64,000 bases of DNA from Mesodorylaimus sp. YZB2_4 (lineage: Eukaryota; Nematoda; Enoplea; Dorylaimida; Dorylaimidae). Of the stretch, positions 22,762 through 34,092 are shown in pieces. The stretch is taken from assembly GCA_030248295.1 (NCBI GenBank), contig JASANH010001018.1, positions 682,001 through 746,000 of the forward strand, read 5' to 3'. Made by a program: the position numbers and the translations under genes. The number at the start of each line of letters is the position of its first letter. Positions within the stretch are counted from its first letter, which is position 1. Under the pieces are notes generated by a model. It ran no database searches and was not told the DNA's origin. It saw only the letters and a list, made by a program, of their open reading frames with translations.

Positions 22762-24246
22762 GGTTTCAGTAGTGTAGGGTGGTTGCACGCAGAGGTACAA
22801 TAGGTAGTGCTCCGGGCTGCGGGTGAAGACTGGCATGGGTTATGTACGCCTTGCGCTGTCCTCTGATAAGGCGCGCACACAATCTTATCAGCGTGTGTGG
22901 ACTTCCAAACAACGTTGGGAAACGGGTGAGCAGCGACAGCAACAAAACTAGGCTTGTCGACTGTTTTTTGTTTTTGAGTTGAGGAGATGAAATTCGTTTC
23001 TTCCTTGACCATGGGCGAACTGTTTTTAGGCACGAACCATGCTGCATAGTTTTTACTACGTCCCAAACTAGTTAGTAAAACTTACACCCTATTTTACCCC
23101 GTGTCCAAACAAAAATTAGTACAAATACCAGAAAACGCATTAGATTTAGTCGATAGCTCGATTATGCATGACATACTGGAATTATATTTGGCCACTGAAA
23201 ACATATTCTTCTGTAGCTTCACTCGTTACTCACGCCGGGTGCCTGAAACATGAATTATTGTGAGCTGATAACCATGACCCATACCCACACAAAGGCACGG
23301 GGTGTACATAGAGGCCCCCGGGGTCGGCCAGCTGTAAAATTGTTGAGGCCCACTGTGGATCTCATGAAGAGGCTGTCAAGGGGTACTCCTGCGCATGTTA
23401 CAAAATTCAAATTAAAAAATGGCGGGAAAATTTCAACGATGCGAATTACCCAATCAGCCCAACTTTCTCATAAACCTACAGTACGATTTCCCCTACATTT
23501 CCATGAGCAGATAACAAGATGTTCCTGCTCCAAGTTGAAGATTATACAAGAGATCCAATAAGGATCATCCAACACAGTGGCAGCAAACATTGCATGTGTT
23601 AATCGACCACCTGGCCCTGTTCACCCTGACGTCTTAGTAGCCCAGTCGGTACAGCCACTCCCGAGAACGTTCTCTCGCGTTAGTCAACCATTCCTTCAAC
23701 AGACTCGAGCAAACTTAAAACAGTGCTAGCAAGGTCGACAAGTCAGAATCTACAGGATGAGACTATCAATCCTTTCCGAGCCACACCAGCACCTACATTC
23801 GAGTCCTGTACAGGCGATTGGCAACCGCTAGGCAAACGACCGTACGGATGTTGGCCGCGTAGCAAATTCAAAGCTGCAGTACCAGCCCGTCGAATACTGC
23901 CCATCCTCGACATATTCGGCGTCCAAGCACTGCCCAATCCATTCATTTCGGGGCCTCCATTCACGACCAGCGCTAGCAGTGGTCTCGGTTGCAATGGCGT
24001 ACAGCCGCCTTGAGGTAGCAACAAGGGAACGGTGATCGAATATGCAAGTCATGAACATGCAAACCAGTGAGTGCAGTGCAGTAAAGACAAAACACAAAGG
24101 TTAGCATACAGTAGGGTTACGATCAGTCTTTCATACTGGCCAATAACAGAACACAAACACTAGCAAACACGCTACAGTCGTGCAGTCATCAACAAAACCT
24201 AAGAAATACTGGTCTCAGCATGCATCGAGCATTTTTACACATCCGT
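22762..24246. other. intergenic, TTL upstream and SOWAH 3' flank
   Basis: No gene supported. Frames at 23723-24097 on both strands look like mutual shadows without domains. Confidence 0.5.
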
Positions 24247-27200
24247 TTAAAGTCCAGCCGCCGTGGTATCCATTTCTTCTCCCACTCTCGCCTCCACTTG
24301 TATCATTATGTCGCGCTCAGAACGAACGGATGACTTCTTTCGCAGGGCGGACGTCCTCCAACTTCCCCTATTCTCAAAACGCGACCCTGGTGCCTCAGGC
24401 TCAAGCTCAGCCTGCGGAGACATGGTCAACTGGAAAGCGGTAGCTGTTAGTCGACGTACTGCATTAGCCTTTTGGAAATTGGGCGCAGACGTGGGCGTCC
24501 TTGCCAGTTTGTTAGCACGGCCATCACCGCTGTTACTAGAACCTGTCCCGAGAGGTCGTGCACATGCAACAGAATTATGCCCACATTTCTCCAAACGCTC
24601 ACCTGACCGCAATGCTGCTGGGCTCGATGGATGTCGTTCCGCCATCATTTCAGTCACAGTCAATCGGCGAGTGTTGAAGACATTGTTCAAATATTGGTCC
24701 GCAATACGTCCATTATTGTCACGAATTTGAGGATCGGCACCTGCAACAACAAATAATCGACCACATCCAGCACAACAAAGAAAACGCTTACCGTAAGTCT
24801 GAGTCAACAATTGCATAGCGCCCTTGTGATCTTGCATAGCCGCCATATGCAAAGGCGTGTAGCCCTGTCAAACACGCCTTTAAGATATGTAATCGACACG
24901 ATCGATCAAAGACTCGACTTACCCCCTGAAAAAAAAACATTCATCAAGAATTAATTAGGCTTGTCCTTGATTACAATGTGAAATTAGGATGGTTTTAACA
25001 TATTAAAACTGAAAAAGCTAGTGAAAAGGTTTCTTCGTTTTTGACATTCCGCCAGCACCGGCAAAAGACTGAGGGAATCATGAAAAGCTACAATGAGTTT
25101 ATGGCTGTCTGCTGTCACTATGTCGTACGATCCTGCCACGTGGTCCCCTGGATACCACGTGAAAACCAGTTTTCCCTGCTTCCATGTTGTTCAGGACACT
25201 CAAGCACAGGTCTAAATTCCCCCACTCCTATACGTACCTCATCATCTCGAACAACTTTCCCATCCACTCTCTAGATCACAAAACAAAAAATAAAGCCTAC
25301 TTACGTGCTGAAATTTAGAAAATCCTGTCACCCACTTCAATACGGCTTTCATTCTCAACGCTCCGAAAAAGAGCAGAACATTATCAAAGCCAAAAAAACA
25401 GGGCAAATCACTTACCGTTTTCTTATTAACATTTGCGTGATAGGTACCAGCCAACAATTTGATCGCGTTCAAATTACCTTTCTTCGCCGCCCAGTGTAAA
25501 GCAGCGTAACCATTAACAAAATTAACATGACTGGCCAATTCGGGACAGCTAAGCAGCATTTTAGACATTTGCTGATAATCGACCTTGGAGGAGACCAGAA
25601 TCCAACGCTTTTCCTGCTCGTTAAGCTGAAACGGGATGAGGGGTATAGAAATCCAGTTTAAGGCCCAGCATCGACCGGCCTGCCGATCCAGGCGAGATGG
25701 CTTTAGGGGAGCCGACCGAAGCTGTGGGTCGGTCGATGGAAACTTTGAACTCCCGCCAAAATATCTTTCTCTGGCGTTCGAGTATCCCTTCATGATCCCC
25801 TGCTTCTACAGTACATCGTATCTGGTAGATCTTTACAGTAGATTGGCATAGCGCAACTCAAACTGATCAACTAGCAACAGCGTAGTCCGCACTATTTTCG
25901 ACCTTCTGTCCGCATGTCCCTGTGGCTCACGATCAGTTGGTTAAGGCGTTAGTTCCGCATTGTTTGGGCCAGCAACACTGACTAGGAGGCCGTAGTTCTG
26001 TTCCGGTTGAGAACGGCAGCTTAGGAGACCCGTTCTCAGAGGGGGACCTGGCTTTGGGCGAGTCACCCAGTACGGTCAAGTGGCGGACGCTGAACGAGTA
26101 GAGAATCAGGAAACACCAGTCGGGAAGGACCCTCCCTTCTCGCCAAGTATCATCCTGGGTCGCTGGTGCTGGATCAGGGAGGGTCGGTTTGGCGGCCTCA
26201 CACCCGAGGCCGGTCGATGCAGATCGACGCATTGCACTTACCGTTACAGAAACCACAGAATAAGTATCACTGCTGTCGTCTTTCTGAAAAAAGCACCGCA
26301 AGTCAAAAGAGCAGTAAACATTAGCTTCCTCATTCAGCATCAGACCTTACCCACGCTTGCTCATAGTACACCGCTACCTGCCTAATTAGGAGCTTACTTG
26401 TTTGCCGAACTTGCCACTTTTGCCACTAGTCATCGATCCCGTCTTTGCTATAGGACGACTTTCCGGCCCCGAACCTTTTCCCATCGACTGAGTGTCTTGG
26501 TCCTTTTCGTAAACACGTGCTCGATCCTTCACGGACATCTTATACTGCACTGGGCGGGGACCAACAGTCGCATCGCCACCCGCGACGTTCTGGTCACTCT
26601 AAAACGAAGGCACTGCGAATTAGGGGATACAAAGCAGTAAGACCAGGGGAGGAATCAAGTACGCATAAGCCCGCACAAGCGCACTCATATTCTAGGCACG
26701 TATTCCCGTGCAAAAAAGGCATGATTCTGACGAGATAAGACATTGTTCATGTTCTAGCAGCTCATACAGTTTATCAAACAATAAACTTTTAGAGCCGATG
26801 AATCAGAAAAGAAAGTCGTAAAACCTGGAGCATGCAAGACTTCCCGTTAGATGCCTTGACGTCCAGGTTTTAAAAGGCGAGGCATCTAATCATTTATAGC
26901 TATTCCCAAGGGGGGAAAAAATTTATATTGCTTCAGAGTATGTTCCTTGCCAAATCTGCCTAAATTAAAAGAGAGTTCATCCGTTTTAACATAAATGTTT
27001 TAAGGCGCCGTATTGATTCTATTACAGCATCCTACTGCAATGTGCCCCAGCCTTATTCTGTTGCATCTCCAAAGGAGCCATCATAAAGAAGCATATTTTT
27101 TAATCGACTCTTATCAGACATGTAATCTGGTCATATACTGTACCAGAAAATCATTTTTGTCTGAATTTTCCAGCGAATTACAACGTCACTAATGAACTAC

Positions 27201-29903
27201 AGCAGCTTCCATCATAGCTGTTTCCTCACACCCAAGTATAGGCAACGGGGGGAGTAAGGGGGTAAACACCCTGTTGGGCTGGCCAGGACAATGAACCTGT
27301 CCTCTCAAATCCGGCCTACCTCAGGTCCAGCAGGAAGAAAGAAAAGGAAGGAAGCAAAAGCGATCGAATTGTATCTGGGACCACGACCTGACCTGACTGA
27401 CCAAGCCCTGGCCTCCAAGCACAGGCCAATTATCCAGCCAGCCTACAGTACTGTATGTAAACAGTCATACAACTCACTCACTTGACTCAAACCTGACCTG
27501 GCCTGACCTATCTCACACGCGATCAGATCAGGCTTAGGCGATCTGATCTGATCTCTACCCCCTCCCCCTCCTAAAACCCCCACCTAACCCAGCCGACCTT
27601 GCCCATACATACTTGCTTGTACCTAACAGTACAGCAGCTGCATTCTCCACTAGGTATCTTTCTAACTAGGGAAGAGGCCAGTACAACAGGCGTTGGAGCA
27701 GATATGTAATCCAGCCTGGCAGGCGCAGGAGGGAGTGTGGCACGAGGGTTACAGATATCGCTGGGAGCAAATGGCCTCAAGAACACTCCAGGCAGGCCTC
27801 CTAGTCGCAGGAGTCAGAGACCAAGCCGACGGTTCTGCCTCGCCTGGAGGTGTGTATTGTGGTGGGGCAACCATATTCTGCTCCATGCATAAGGCAGCCT
27901 TAATGCTAATGTTTTAAATATCATCTCTGAAGTTCGTTTTGACTCGTACTAGCTTGTTATTTTCTTGTTTCGGTTGGCTAAGCGCGCTCAGAGCGTTTGG
28001 CAGTAAATAAAGGTGGAATTGGAATCAAAGACACTATCTTCCCCACGAGCAAGCATACTTTTCCTATTGTATCACAACACCAATTTGTAAAGGCCCAGGG
28101 TGCGTTGCGACATGCGACAATCTACTTCCCTTATTTATCAAGGATTTCTCGAGTTTTTCGAACACTCCCAGGAGCAGCACTATTAAGTGAGACACCCATT
28201 TTTGCGAGACCAAGAAGGTTACACAAAAATGGTCGGGCACAGCCTTGGATACCATCTGGTCCCTCCGTTTTGACCTATACCCCCTAACAACGACCGATTT
28301 GATCCTAAACCTGCATCCGATCGAGATCTGAGCCAAGATTTGGACCAGCAGGACACCAACCTAATACACAAAAAATTTGCAGCAAGGATGATGATGTAAG
28401 TGGCAGCACGCCAAGTATGGGCAATGGGGTAGGAAGGTAAACTCCTCCCCTGTTGAACCGGCCAGGACATTAAACCCTTCCTCTCGAACCCCCCCCCCCC
28501 CTCAGGTCCAGCAGGAAGGGAGCAAAAGCGATCGAGTTGTTTGTATGTGGGCAGGACCAAGACTTGCCCTAAGCACAGGCCAATCGTCCAGCCAGCCACA
28601 GTACTCTATGTAAACAGTCATACAACTCATTCACTCGACTCGACCCAAACCTGACCTGGCCTGTCTCACACTGATTGGATCTTGCAGGACGCCCTCCTCA
28701 ACTTATGCTTCCTCGCAAACACCAGCAGGACATAGGAGGGCTAACCTCCCACTACCTTACCTCGCTGTGGGGGATGATTTGAGACGGCGTCGTTTCGACT
28801 AAGTTCAAATCGGGTTCGCTACGACTCGATTGCACGGCACTGCGGACGCAATCGGAAACCTCGTCATCATGGCCAGATGACGAACGAGGCTTGCTGCCCT
28901 CACTCGACTGATGAGCTGAAATCGTAAACTAAAATATTTGAACTAAAAAACAGATGACTAATGGCCTACTCAAATCCTGTTCCCCCACGTTCGTGTCAGT
29001 TTCCTTTGATTCCCGGCCAATGGTCTCGATTTCTTTGACCTCTTCCATCGCCTGCTTCGACTCATTGTCACATGTCGGCAGCGGCTCCAACATCCTAGCC
29101 AAGGAGGACGACTCGCTGAGACGGCGTATCGACTCGGCCACTCCATCGTCGCCTTCCTCCGCATTGACTAGCACCACATTGGCTCCTTCGTCCACGCTGC
29201 GCTTCCTAGTTTCTTCTTCCACCAAGCTCAGCAGATCGTCAGCCGACAGCCTAATATCAGAGGACGCCTTGGAAGAATGATTATCCAAGTCTACACTTCT
29301 GGATAATGCTTGGAAGATGGAAGACTTCAAACCGTGGACAGGCGATTCTTGAGGCAAACCACTTTCTGAACGATACTTTGGTTTCAACACCAGAATCCTG
29401 GACTCCTAAAAATATAGAAGTTAATCGATAGCAAAGCAGAATAAAGTGATTCTCCAGTTTTCACTTACCCCTTGCCGCTTCACACACGCCAGTTGACCGA
29501 CTACTCTCTTGAATTGGGCTTTATTCTCTTCTGAAAAGCACCCGAGACAACATTATCGCGCTGGATGGGAAGGTGGGGAGAGGGGCAGGGAGATAAAGAA
29601 ATCAATGCTCAATACATTCCTGCAGCAAGAACCAGTTTCAGGCCTGTTGGAACACAACGTTCCAAATTGCAGCGATGCACGGGCCTACGCTGCATGACGA
29701 ATGGCCGAACGGGATCTCCACAGGAGCCTATAGCCTAAAGGAGCCTATGCACACAAGAAGTGAAAGCATAAAAGTAGTAACTAACCTGATTTTTCGCCTT
29801 CAAGATACGAAGCAAAATGAGCGAAAAATTCCTTTTGTCCCAAAGTACCATTATTGTCGACCAGCAGTTGAAGCGCTTTTCGTTCCAATGCAACATCGTC
29901 CAT
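24247..29903 (-). CDS. sowah: SOWAH-family ankyrin-repeat protein
   Basis: Sosondowah-type ankyrin protein, probably a cytoplasmic or nuclear scaffold; molecular role unknown. Exons: 29786-29903, 29469-29530, 28970-29405, 28761-28915, 26398-26544, 26242-26283, 25416-25625, 25238-25270, 24792-24864, 24247-24740 (about 589 residues, phases consistent). Residues 1-75 match the SOWAH N-terminal winged-helix-like domain (ERKALQLLVDNNGTLGQKEF, FKRVVGQLACVK, SRILVLKPKY). A long Ser/Glu-rich linker follows. Then comes the SOWAH hallmark: EQEKRWIL, NGYAALHWAAKKGNLNAIKLLA, GYTPLHMAAMQDH and GADPQIRDNNGR, i.e. two to three ankyrin repeats, and a basic C-terminal tail. Two possible 3-nt microexons (25305-25307 and 24923-24925) lie in frame. 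The 2.2-kb intron 26545-28760 is filled with dispersed repeats. The ATG at 29903 has an acceptor (TATTCCAG) about 27 nt upstream. Confidence 0.88.
25950..26190 (-). repeat. dispersed repeat family A copy (inverted)
   Basis: Reverse complement matches 430-690 over most of its length, for example TTTCCTGATTCTCTACTCGT and CCGGAACAGAACT-CGGCCTCC, with an internal deletion. Lies in the SOWAH intron 25626-26241. A weak box A-like start (GTGGCTC..CAGTTGGTTAAGGCG) is at 25922-25952. Confidence 0.75.
27230..27560 (+). repeat. direct repeat family C, copy 1
   Basis: About 330 bp closely matched by 28410-28690 on the same strand: TCAGGTCCAGCAGGAAG, GCAAAAGCGATCGA-TTGT, AAGCACAGGCCAAT-TCCAGCC, GTAAACAGTCATACAACTCA, AAACCTGACCTGGCC. 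Ends in a GATCAGATC-rich tract. It is intronic in SOWAH and non-coding. Confidence 0.8.
27690..27860 (+). repeat. dispersed repeat family B copy
   Basis: Shares GGAGTCAGAGAC and ACGGTTCTGCCTCG-CTGGAGG with 11600-11665, and CAGCCTGGCAGGCGCAGGAGG with 19565. Intronic in SOWAH. Confidence 0.55.
28410..28690 (+). repeat. direct repeat family C, copy 2
   Basis: Second copy of the repeat at 27230, in the same SOWAH intron about 1.2 kb away. It carries a C homopolymer of about 14 at 28489-28502. Confidence 0.8.
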
Positions 29904-30212
29904 AATAAGACCTAGCTTGCACAGTTGCGCTGGAATATTGCCGCACAAAAATTACGACTTTCGTCGTCCAAAACTGGATCGAGGAGAGAAGAGGAAGAGG
30001 ACTGCCTAACTTGATAGACGGCAGGAAAGACAAATGATGGACGTAAGTAATATGCGGTCACCCGCTAGACGCAGACAGAACAGCACTTGATATAAGCAAA
30101 GGCGCCAAATTCAAACAGGACCACTGATGATGACTACTGAAATCTGGAATTAGTCCATCCAACGTCCCACGCATGATCTACGAATGCTGGTTTTGATTTT
30201 GCATTTGGATCG

Positions 30213-30479
30213 TTACTCAAGATTTTTTGATGTTAAGGCAATTATAAGTGGGCCGCCGTAGCCCGCCGTGCTAATCATAACCTTTGAAATGAACAAACTA
30301 AACTCGCCTTCATCGATCGGTCTTCTATGAACTGGGTCCGATCCGGAAGTTTCGAGATTTATCTTTCGTTGTCGATATGTCGATACTGATTCGGCATCAG
30401 TCGAAAAGGGTTTCAGTCGCACAGAATTAATCAAGCAGATAAATAAGCGTGACTTCAGTCCAAATGACGAACGGGCCAT
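30213..30479 (-). CDS. candidate small protein, possibly mitochondrial
   Basis: Open frame of 88 residues. The first 25 residues (MARSSFGLKSRLFICLINSV) are basic, Ser/Arg-rich and lack acids, like a mitochondrial targeting peptide. A hydrophilic stretch, RRPIDEGEFSLFISK, ends at a possible GT donor, so the frame may be a first exon with the remainder not identified. No family recognised. It lies just upstream of the SOWAH start on the same strand. Confidence 0.35.
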   Translation of the reverse strand: MARSSFGLKSRLFICLINSVRLKPFSTDAESVSTYRQRKINLETSGSDPVHRRPIDEGEFSLFISKVMISTAGYGGPLIIALTSKNLE

Positions 30480-31702
30480 TTTATCAGGAAGGAATGATAA
30501 GATAACAATTTCACAGTGACAGGATAGGATCTACTCTGCTCATAAGGTACCCCCGTGATGTACTACATCAGTATGTGGGGGCCCAGGGTTGACTGTACCG
30601 GAGGGTTGACTGCCCGAATGGCGCCGAAAAAACCTTCCCAGAACTATATAGACCTCGTTTGTAGCGTAAAGTACTGTACTTTTGTAGACCCGCGAGAACT
30701 ATCTTCTAGCACAGGCATCGTACAGTAGCTACTTGATGTTACTAACAGTTTGACCTGGGAAGGGAAAACATGGTTCCCGAAGTTATCTAGTGAGCCCCTG
30801 CAACTGTCAAATGGCTTACGCCCACCCAAAGTATACGTATAGCATTGGGAAACCGCTCCTCTAACATCAGCCGGGAAGGTCCTACCTGCTTATCCAGTAT
30901 GCCCTCGCGTGGAGGTGCTCATTGGAGATGTCTGAGGGAAGCTGCAGTGAGAGCTGGTCACCTCTAGGGACAGGTAGGGATCACCTTTTTCTTGGGATCA
31001 GGGCAATCCCGATCGGGATTTTTTGTTTGAGGTCGTACATTGTTTGCACACACGAAGGACATGAGTCTATTTTCCTCACTAAAGCCCACTTTGGTCATCC
31101 AGGTTTTTTTATGCTTTTTATCAAGTCGAGTTTCAGTCATTATAAATAAGCTGAATGAAATTGATGACTTCATTCGCAGTTTCGATACGCGTCCAGCGAG
31201 GTCAGCCTAGGTTAAGTAAAATCAGTGTTGCTATCATTATCAATTTGAGCCGATGTTGCTGTTGTCTCTTCATCGCTACTGCTTCATCGCAGATATGACG
31301 GATCAGAGTGCACCATGCGTATGCATAGCCGTATCATAATTATAAGCAGAATCCCGATGCCTCAATGTCAGGATCAGGACCATTTCGGATTTCCTCTTTT
31401 ATTGGACAAAAACGCGGTCATTTTGTTTGAGGTTTCGTTTTAGCTATAAATTTCTCTGTCCCTTTTACTTGATTATCTGGTCCTTCCTTTATTATCTTCA
31501 AAACTTCAATTTGAAAAATGGTTAAAAAGAAGTGACTTCTGAATATTTTGAAAATATCGGGTGCCATAAAGAATGACACTAACATAAATGGCTAGTTTTC
31601 TACGGAAGTAGTCGCGTTGTAGTAAACACTAACACAGAAAGATAGAGCATTTGCTTCATCGGGCAGTGCACTCACCAAATCAGTGTCCATAATACTGAAC
31701 AG
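30480..31702. other. intergenic with short hairpins
   Basis: No gene seen. It contains CCCCCGTGATGTACTACATC followed by AGTATGTGGGGG (30551-30582), a hairpin with the perfect inner palindrome TGATGTA-C-TACATCA. The palindrome AAAGTACTGTACTTT occurs near 30668. Confidence 0.5.
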
Positions 31703-32017
31703 TTGCCTGTACAACAAATGAAAAGTCAAGACCTTAGAAATTTAGTTACACCGCTGGTCATGTCGGGTGAGGTCACAGTCAATTATTCCGTTCATATGGA
31801 AATGGTTTGCCAGCAGCTGAGACATATGGAAGAAAGGTACTTGGGAACAACTGGACATCTCAGCAAGATGGCGCAAAGGCTCAAACGCACAAAGATTCAG
31901 AGAAACGGTGCAGGGATCACTTTCCCTGACTTTATCGAAGATAAGCGTTGGCCTCTGAATAGTCCCGATTTAAACCATGAGACTACTCAGTCTGGGAAGA
32001 ATTTGCTTATGCGATGA
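31703..32017 (+). mobile_element. Tc1-like transposase remnant
   Basis: The 104-residue open frame ends with FPDFIEDKRWPLNSPDLN, matching the Tc1/mariner transposase motif around the second catalytic Asp (WPPNSPDLNP). QRNGAG upstream resembles a decayed QQDGAP block, with the catalytic Asp replaced. The N-terminal DNA-binding part is missing. Inactive relic. Confidence 0.6.
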
Positions 32018-32314
32018 ACTAGGATCGAGTAAAGTCCGAAGCAGCTCAAAAAGCTGAGTTAAAGCTTGTCGAAACGAATTCGTTTGGATATTGTGAAAAA
32101 AGTTGTGACAGTTGGTACTTCGGCTATATCGCGTTTTAAAAACGAATGGTGAATTTAGTGGCTAGCAAGATAGGTCAAACTGACTCAGAATCGAATGCTT
32201 AACACAATGGTATCGAATTTACCGCGATTAAGGCTGGTAGAAGACGAAAAATTAGCGGGCCATTATTTATGGCACTCGATACAGATGATGATACTTAATG
32301 TAGGATGTGTTAAG

Positions 32315-32450
32315 GGTGAACATGGAAAATTCGGTTCAGTTCGGTAGGTAGGTTCGGTTCGGTCGGCTCGGTCCGGTTCGGTTCGGGCTCGGTGAGATTT
32401 GGAAAAAAGTTCGGTAAGGTTCGGTCTGGTGCAAAAACCGTGTTCGGTCG
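32315..32450. repeat. degenerate GGTTCGGT short-repeat tract
   Basis: About 130 bp of imperfect GGTTCGGTTCGG units. Like the tract at 12165 it resembles the subterminal repeats of hAT-type elements, but no opposite end was found. Confidence 0.5.
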
Positions 32451-32906
32451 ATCCTGGCCCCCGCCACAACTCGCCCCTGAGCCAAGTCATTAAGGACCAT
32501 CAAATGGTCAGCATTTGTGTCGAGTATCAAAGAGGCTATAGTTATGGGAGATCTTGACAACTGCCACATTTAGTTTCGAATCAGTAGGTTGTCTCTCTAA
32601 AAACTTTCTTAAAATACTGTTATTGGTAGCATGATTATTTCGGAAATGGTGAATTTTGACGCGGGAAAAAGCATTCGAAAGCCCTTTTCAAGGGCTTCAA
32701 GAGAGGCTGTTATTGATCAGTGCAAATGATCAACAGCTAAAATTACCGATTAGCTAAAATTGCCTTAAAAAAATTGTTATTGGCCATGTGCACAATTACT
32801 GTGATCCGTGGTTCAGAGGGTTGTATGCCTAATCGTAAGCTATTAGCATGCTGGCTCCACAGAGGCTGAACTTCCTGTTATAGTATCACTGGGTAGGTGC
32901 TGCAGA

Positions 32907-33645
32907 TACGAGGGGAGTCCAAAAAGTTTTTGCAACTGGCATATAAATGACAACGAATCAGGACAATACTCGGCGTTTTTTGGCATAATCGCCTGCCAAG
33001 TTATAATATTTATCCCATCTTTCTCTAAGTTAAAAAAAATCTTTATCTAAGTTCTTGCATTACGCCATGACAATAAGTTTTCAAGCCGCCATCAAGCCGA
33101 CTGCTTGCAACTCATTTTCATCAACGAATCTCTTCCCCCTCACAGTTGCTTTCAAATCTTTGAACACCTTGGAGTCAGAGGTTGCCAGGTCTGGTAAAAT
33201 GATGCGGGTGGCTCAATCAGGTCGAATGCAAGTCACTGGACGACGTCCTAACCACACCCGCGCAGTGAACTGGCGCATTGTCATCCAGAAGCAGCACATC
33301 CGTTCTCAATTTTCCTCGTTTTTTCTTCACCGGCTGCGCGTCGTGTCTTCGTCAAATTGGCGTGAAGCTGACCAATAATGGCCTTACCCTTTTCCAAAAA
33401 ATCAGCCAGCAGTCATCTCTGAGAATCGAAACACAGGATCTACATTGGCCCCTAGAGTTTTTTTAATTGGACCCGTCAGGTCCAATCCAAACTCTGTCTC
33501 CCTCAATGGAACCCGGCCATATACAAAGCGATAATGCGACATTGTGGGGATGAGTCACCATAAACTTTGCGTAAACCACTAAAGTCGCATTTTTGCCAAG
33601 TTCAGTCAGAAATTTAATGATGGCTCGAACCTCGACTTTGGACAT
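32907..33645 (-). mobile_element. mariner-like transposon, decayed
   Basis: Read on the minus strand, it begins with a mariner N-terminal helix-turn-helix piece (MSKVEVRAIIKFLTELGKNA, like 'eqR..IKFL..LGK.a.E'). It continues with the catalytic block DVLLLDDNAPVHCA (family HHDNAPAH) near 33300-33255. The far end carries TACGAGGGGAGTCCAAAAAG at 32907, a classic mariner terminal sequence. Frameshifts and stops break the frame, and the opposite terminal repeat is not visible. Confidence 0.75.
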
Positions 33646-34007
33646 TTTTCAAAGTTGATCTGATTCAAGATCAGTTTTTTCCCCGACTTACTCGACCTAG
33701 CCTAGTGCTGTTTCGCATGTATACTTCCAAAATCTTAAGGTCAACGGCCATGTGTATCAGATTCAAAGAGCAGCGATTTTATATGCCAGTTACAAGAACC
33801 TTTTTAACCTTTCCCCGTATGTACAGAACTCATGCTGTCACGACATGCAACCTACTGCAGCAAATCCTAACTGTTCCCCAAGTAAGTTTAAGACAACAGA
33901 AGGCAATCGTGTTCCAAAAACTACTAGCCCTCAGTTCGGTCACTCAGTAACCCACTCTTTAATTGTTTCATGACAACATAAATGTAATATAGAATGAGTC
34001 AGGGGCG

Positions 34008-34092
34008 AGCTGTGGCGGGGGCGAGTTGTGGGGGGGAGTTGTAAGGGGGGGGGGGGGGGCGAGTTGCATGGGGCCCCCATGCAACCCGCCCC
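34008..34092. repeat. G-rich repeat with perfect palindrome
   Basis: Imperfect GGGGCGAGTTGTGG units with a run of about 15 G, then GTTGCATGGGG-C-CCCCATGCAAC (34063-34085), an 11-bp perfect hairpin extended by GGGCG/CGCCC. Non-coding. Confidence 0.8.

Noticed and set aside
24247-24740. Plus-strand 155-codon frame at 24263-24730
   Set aside because: Shadow of the last SOWAH exon.
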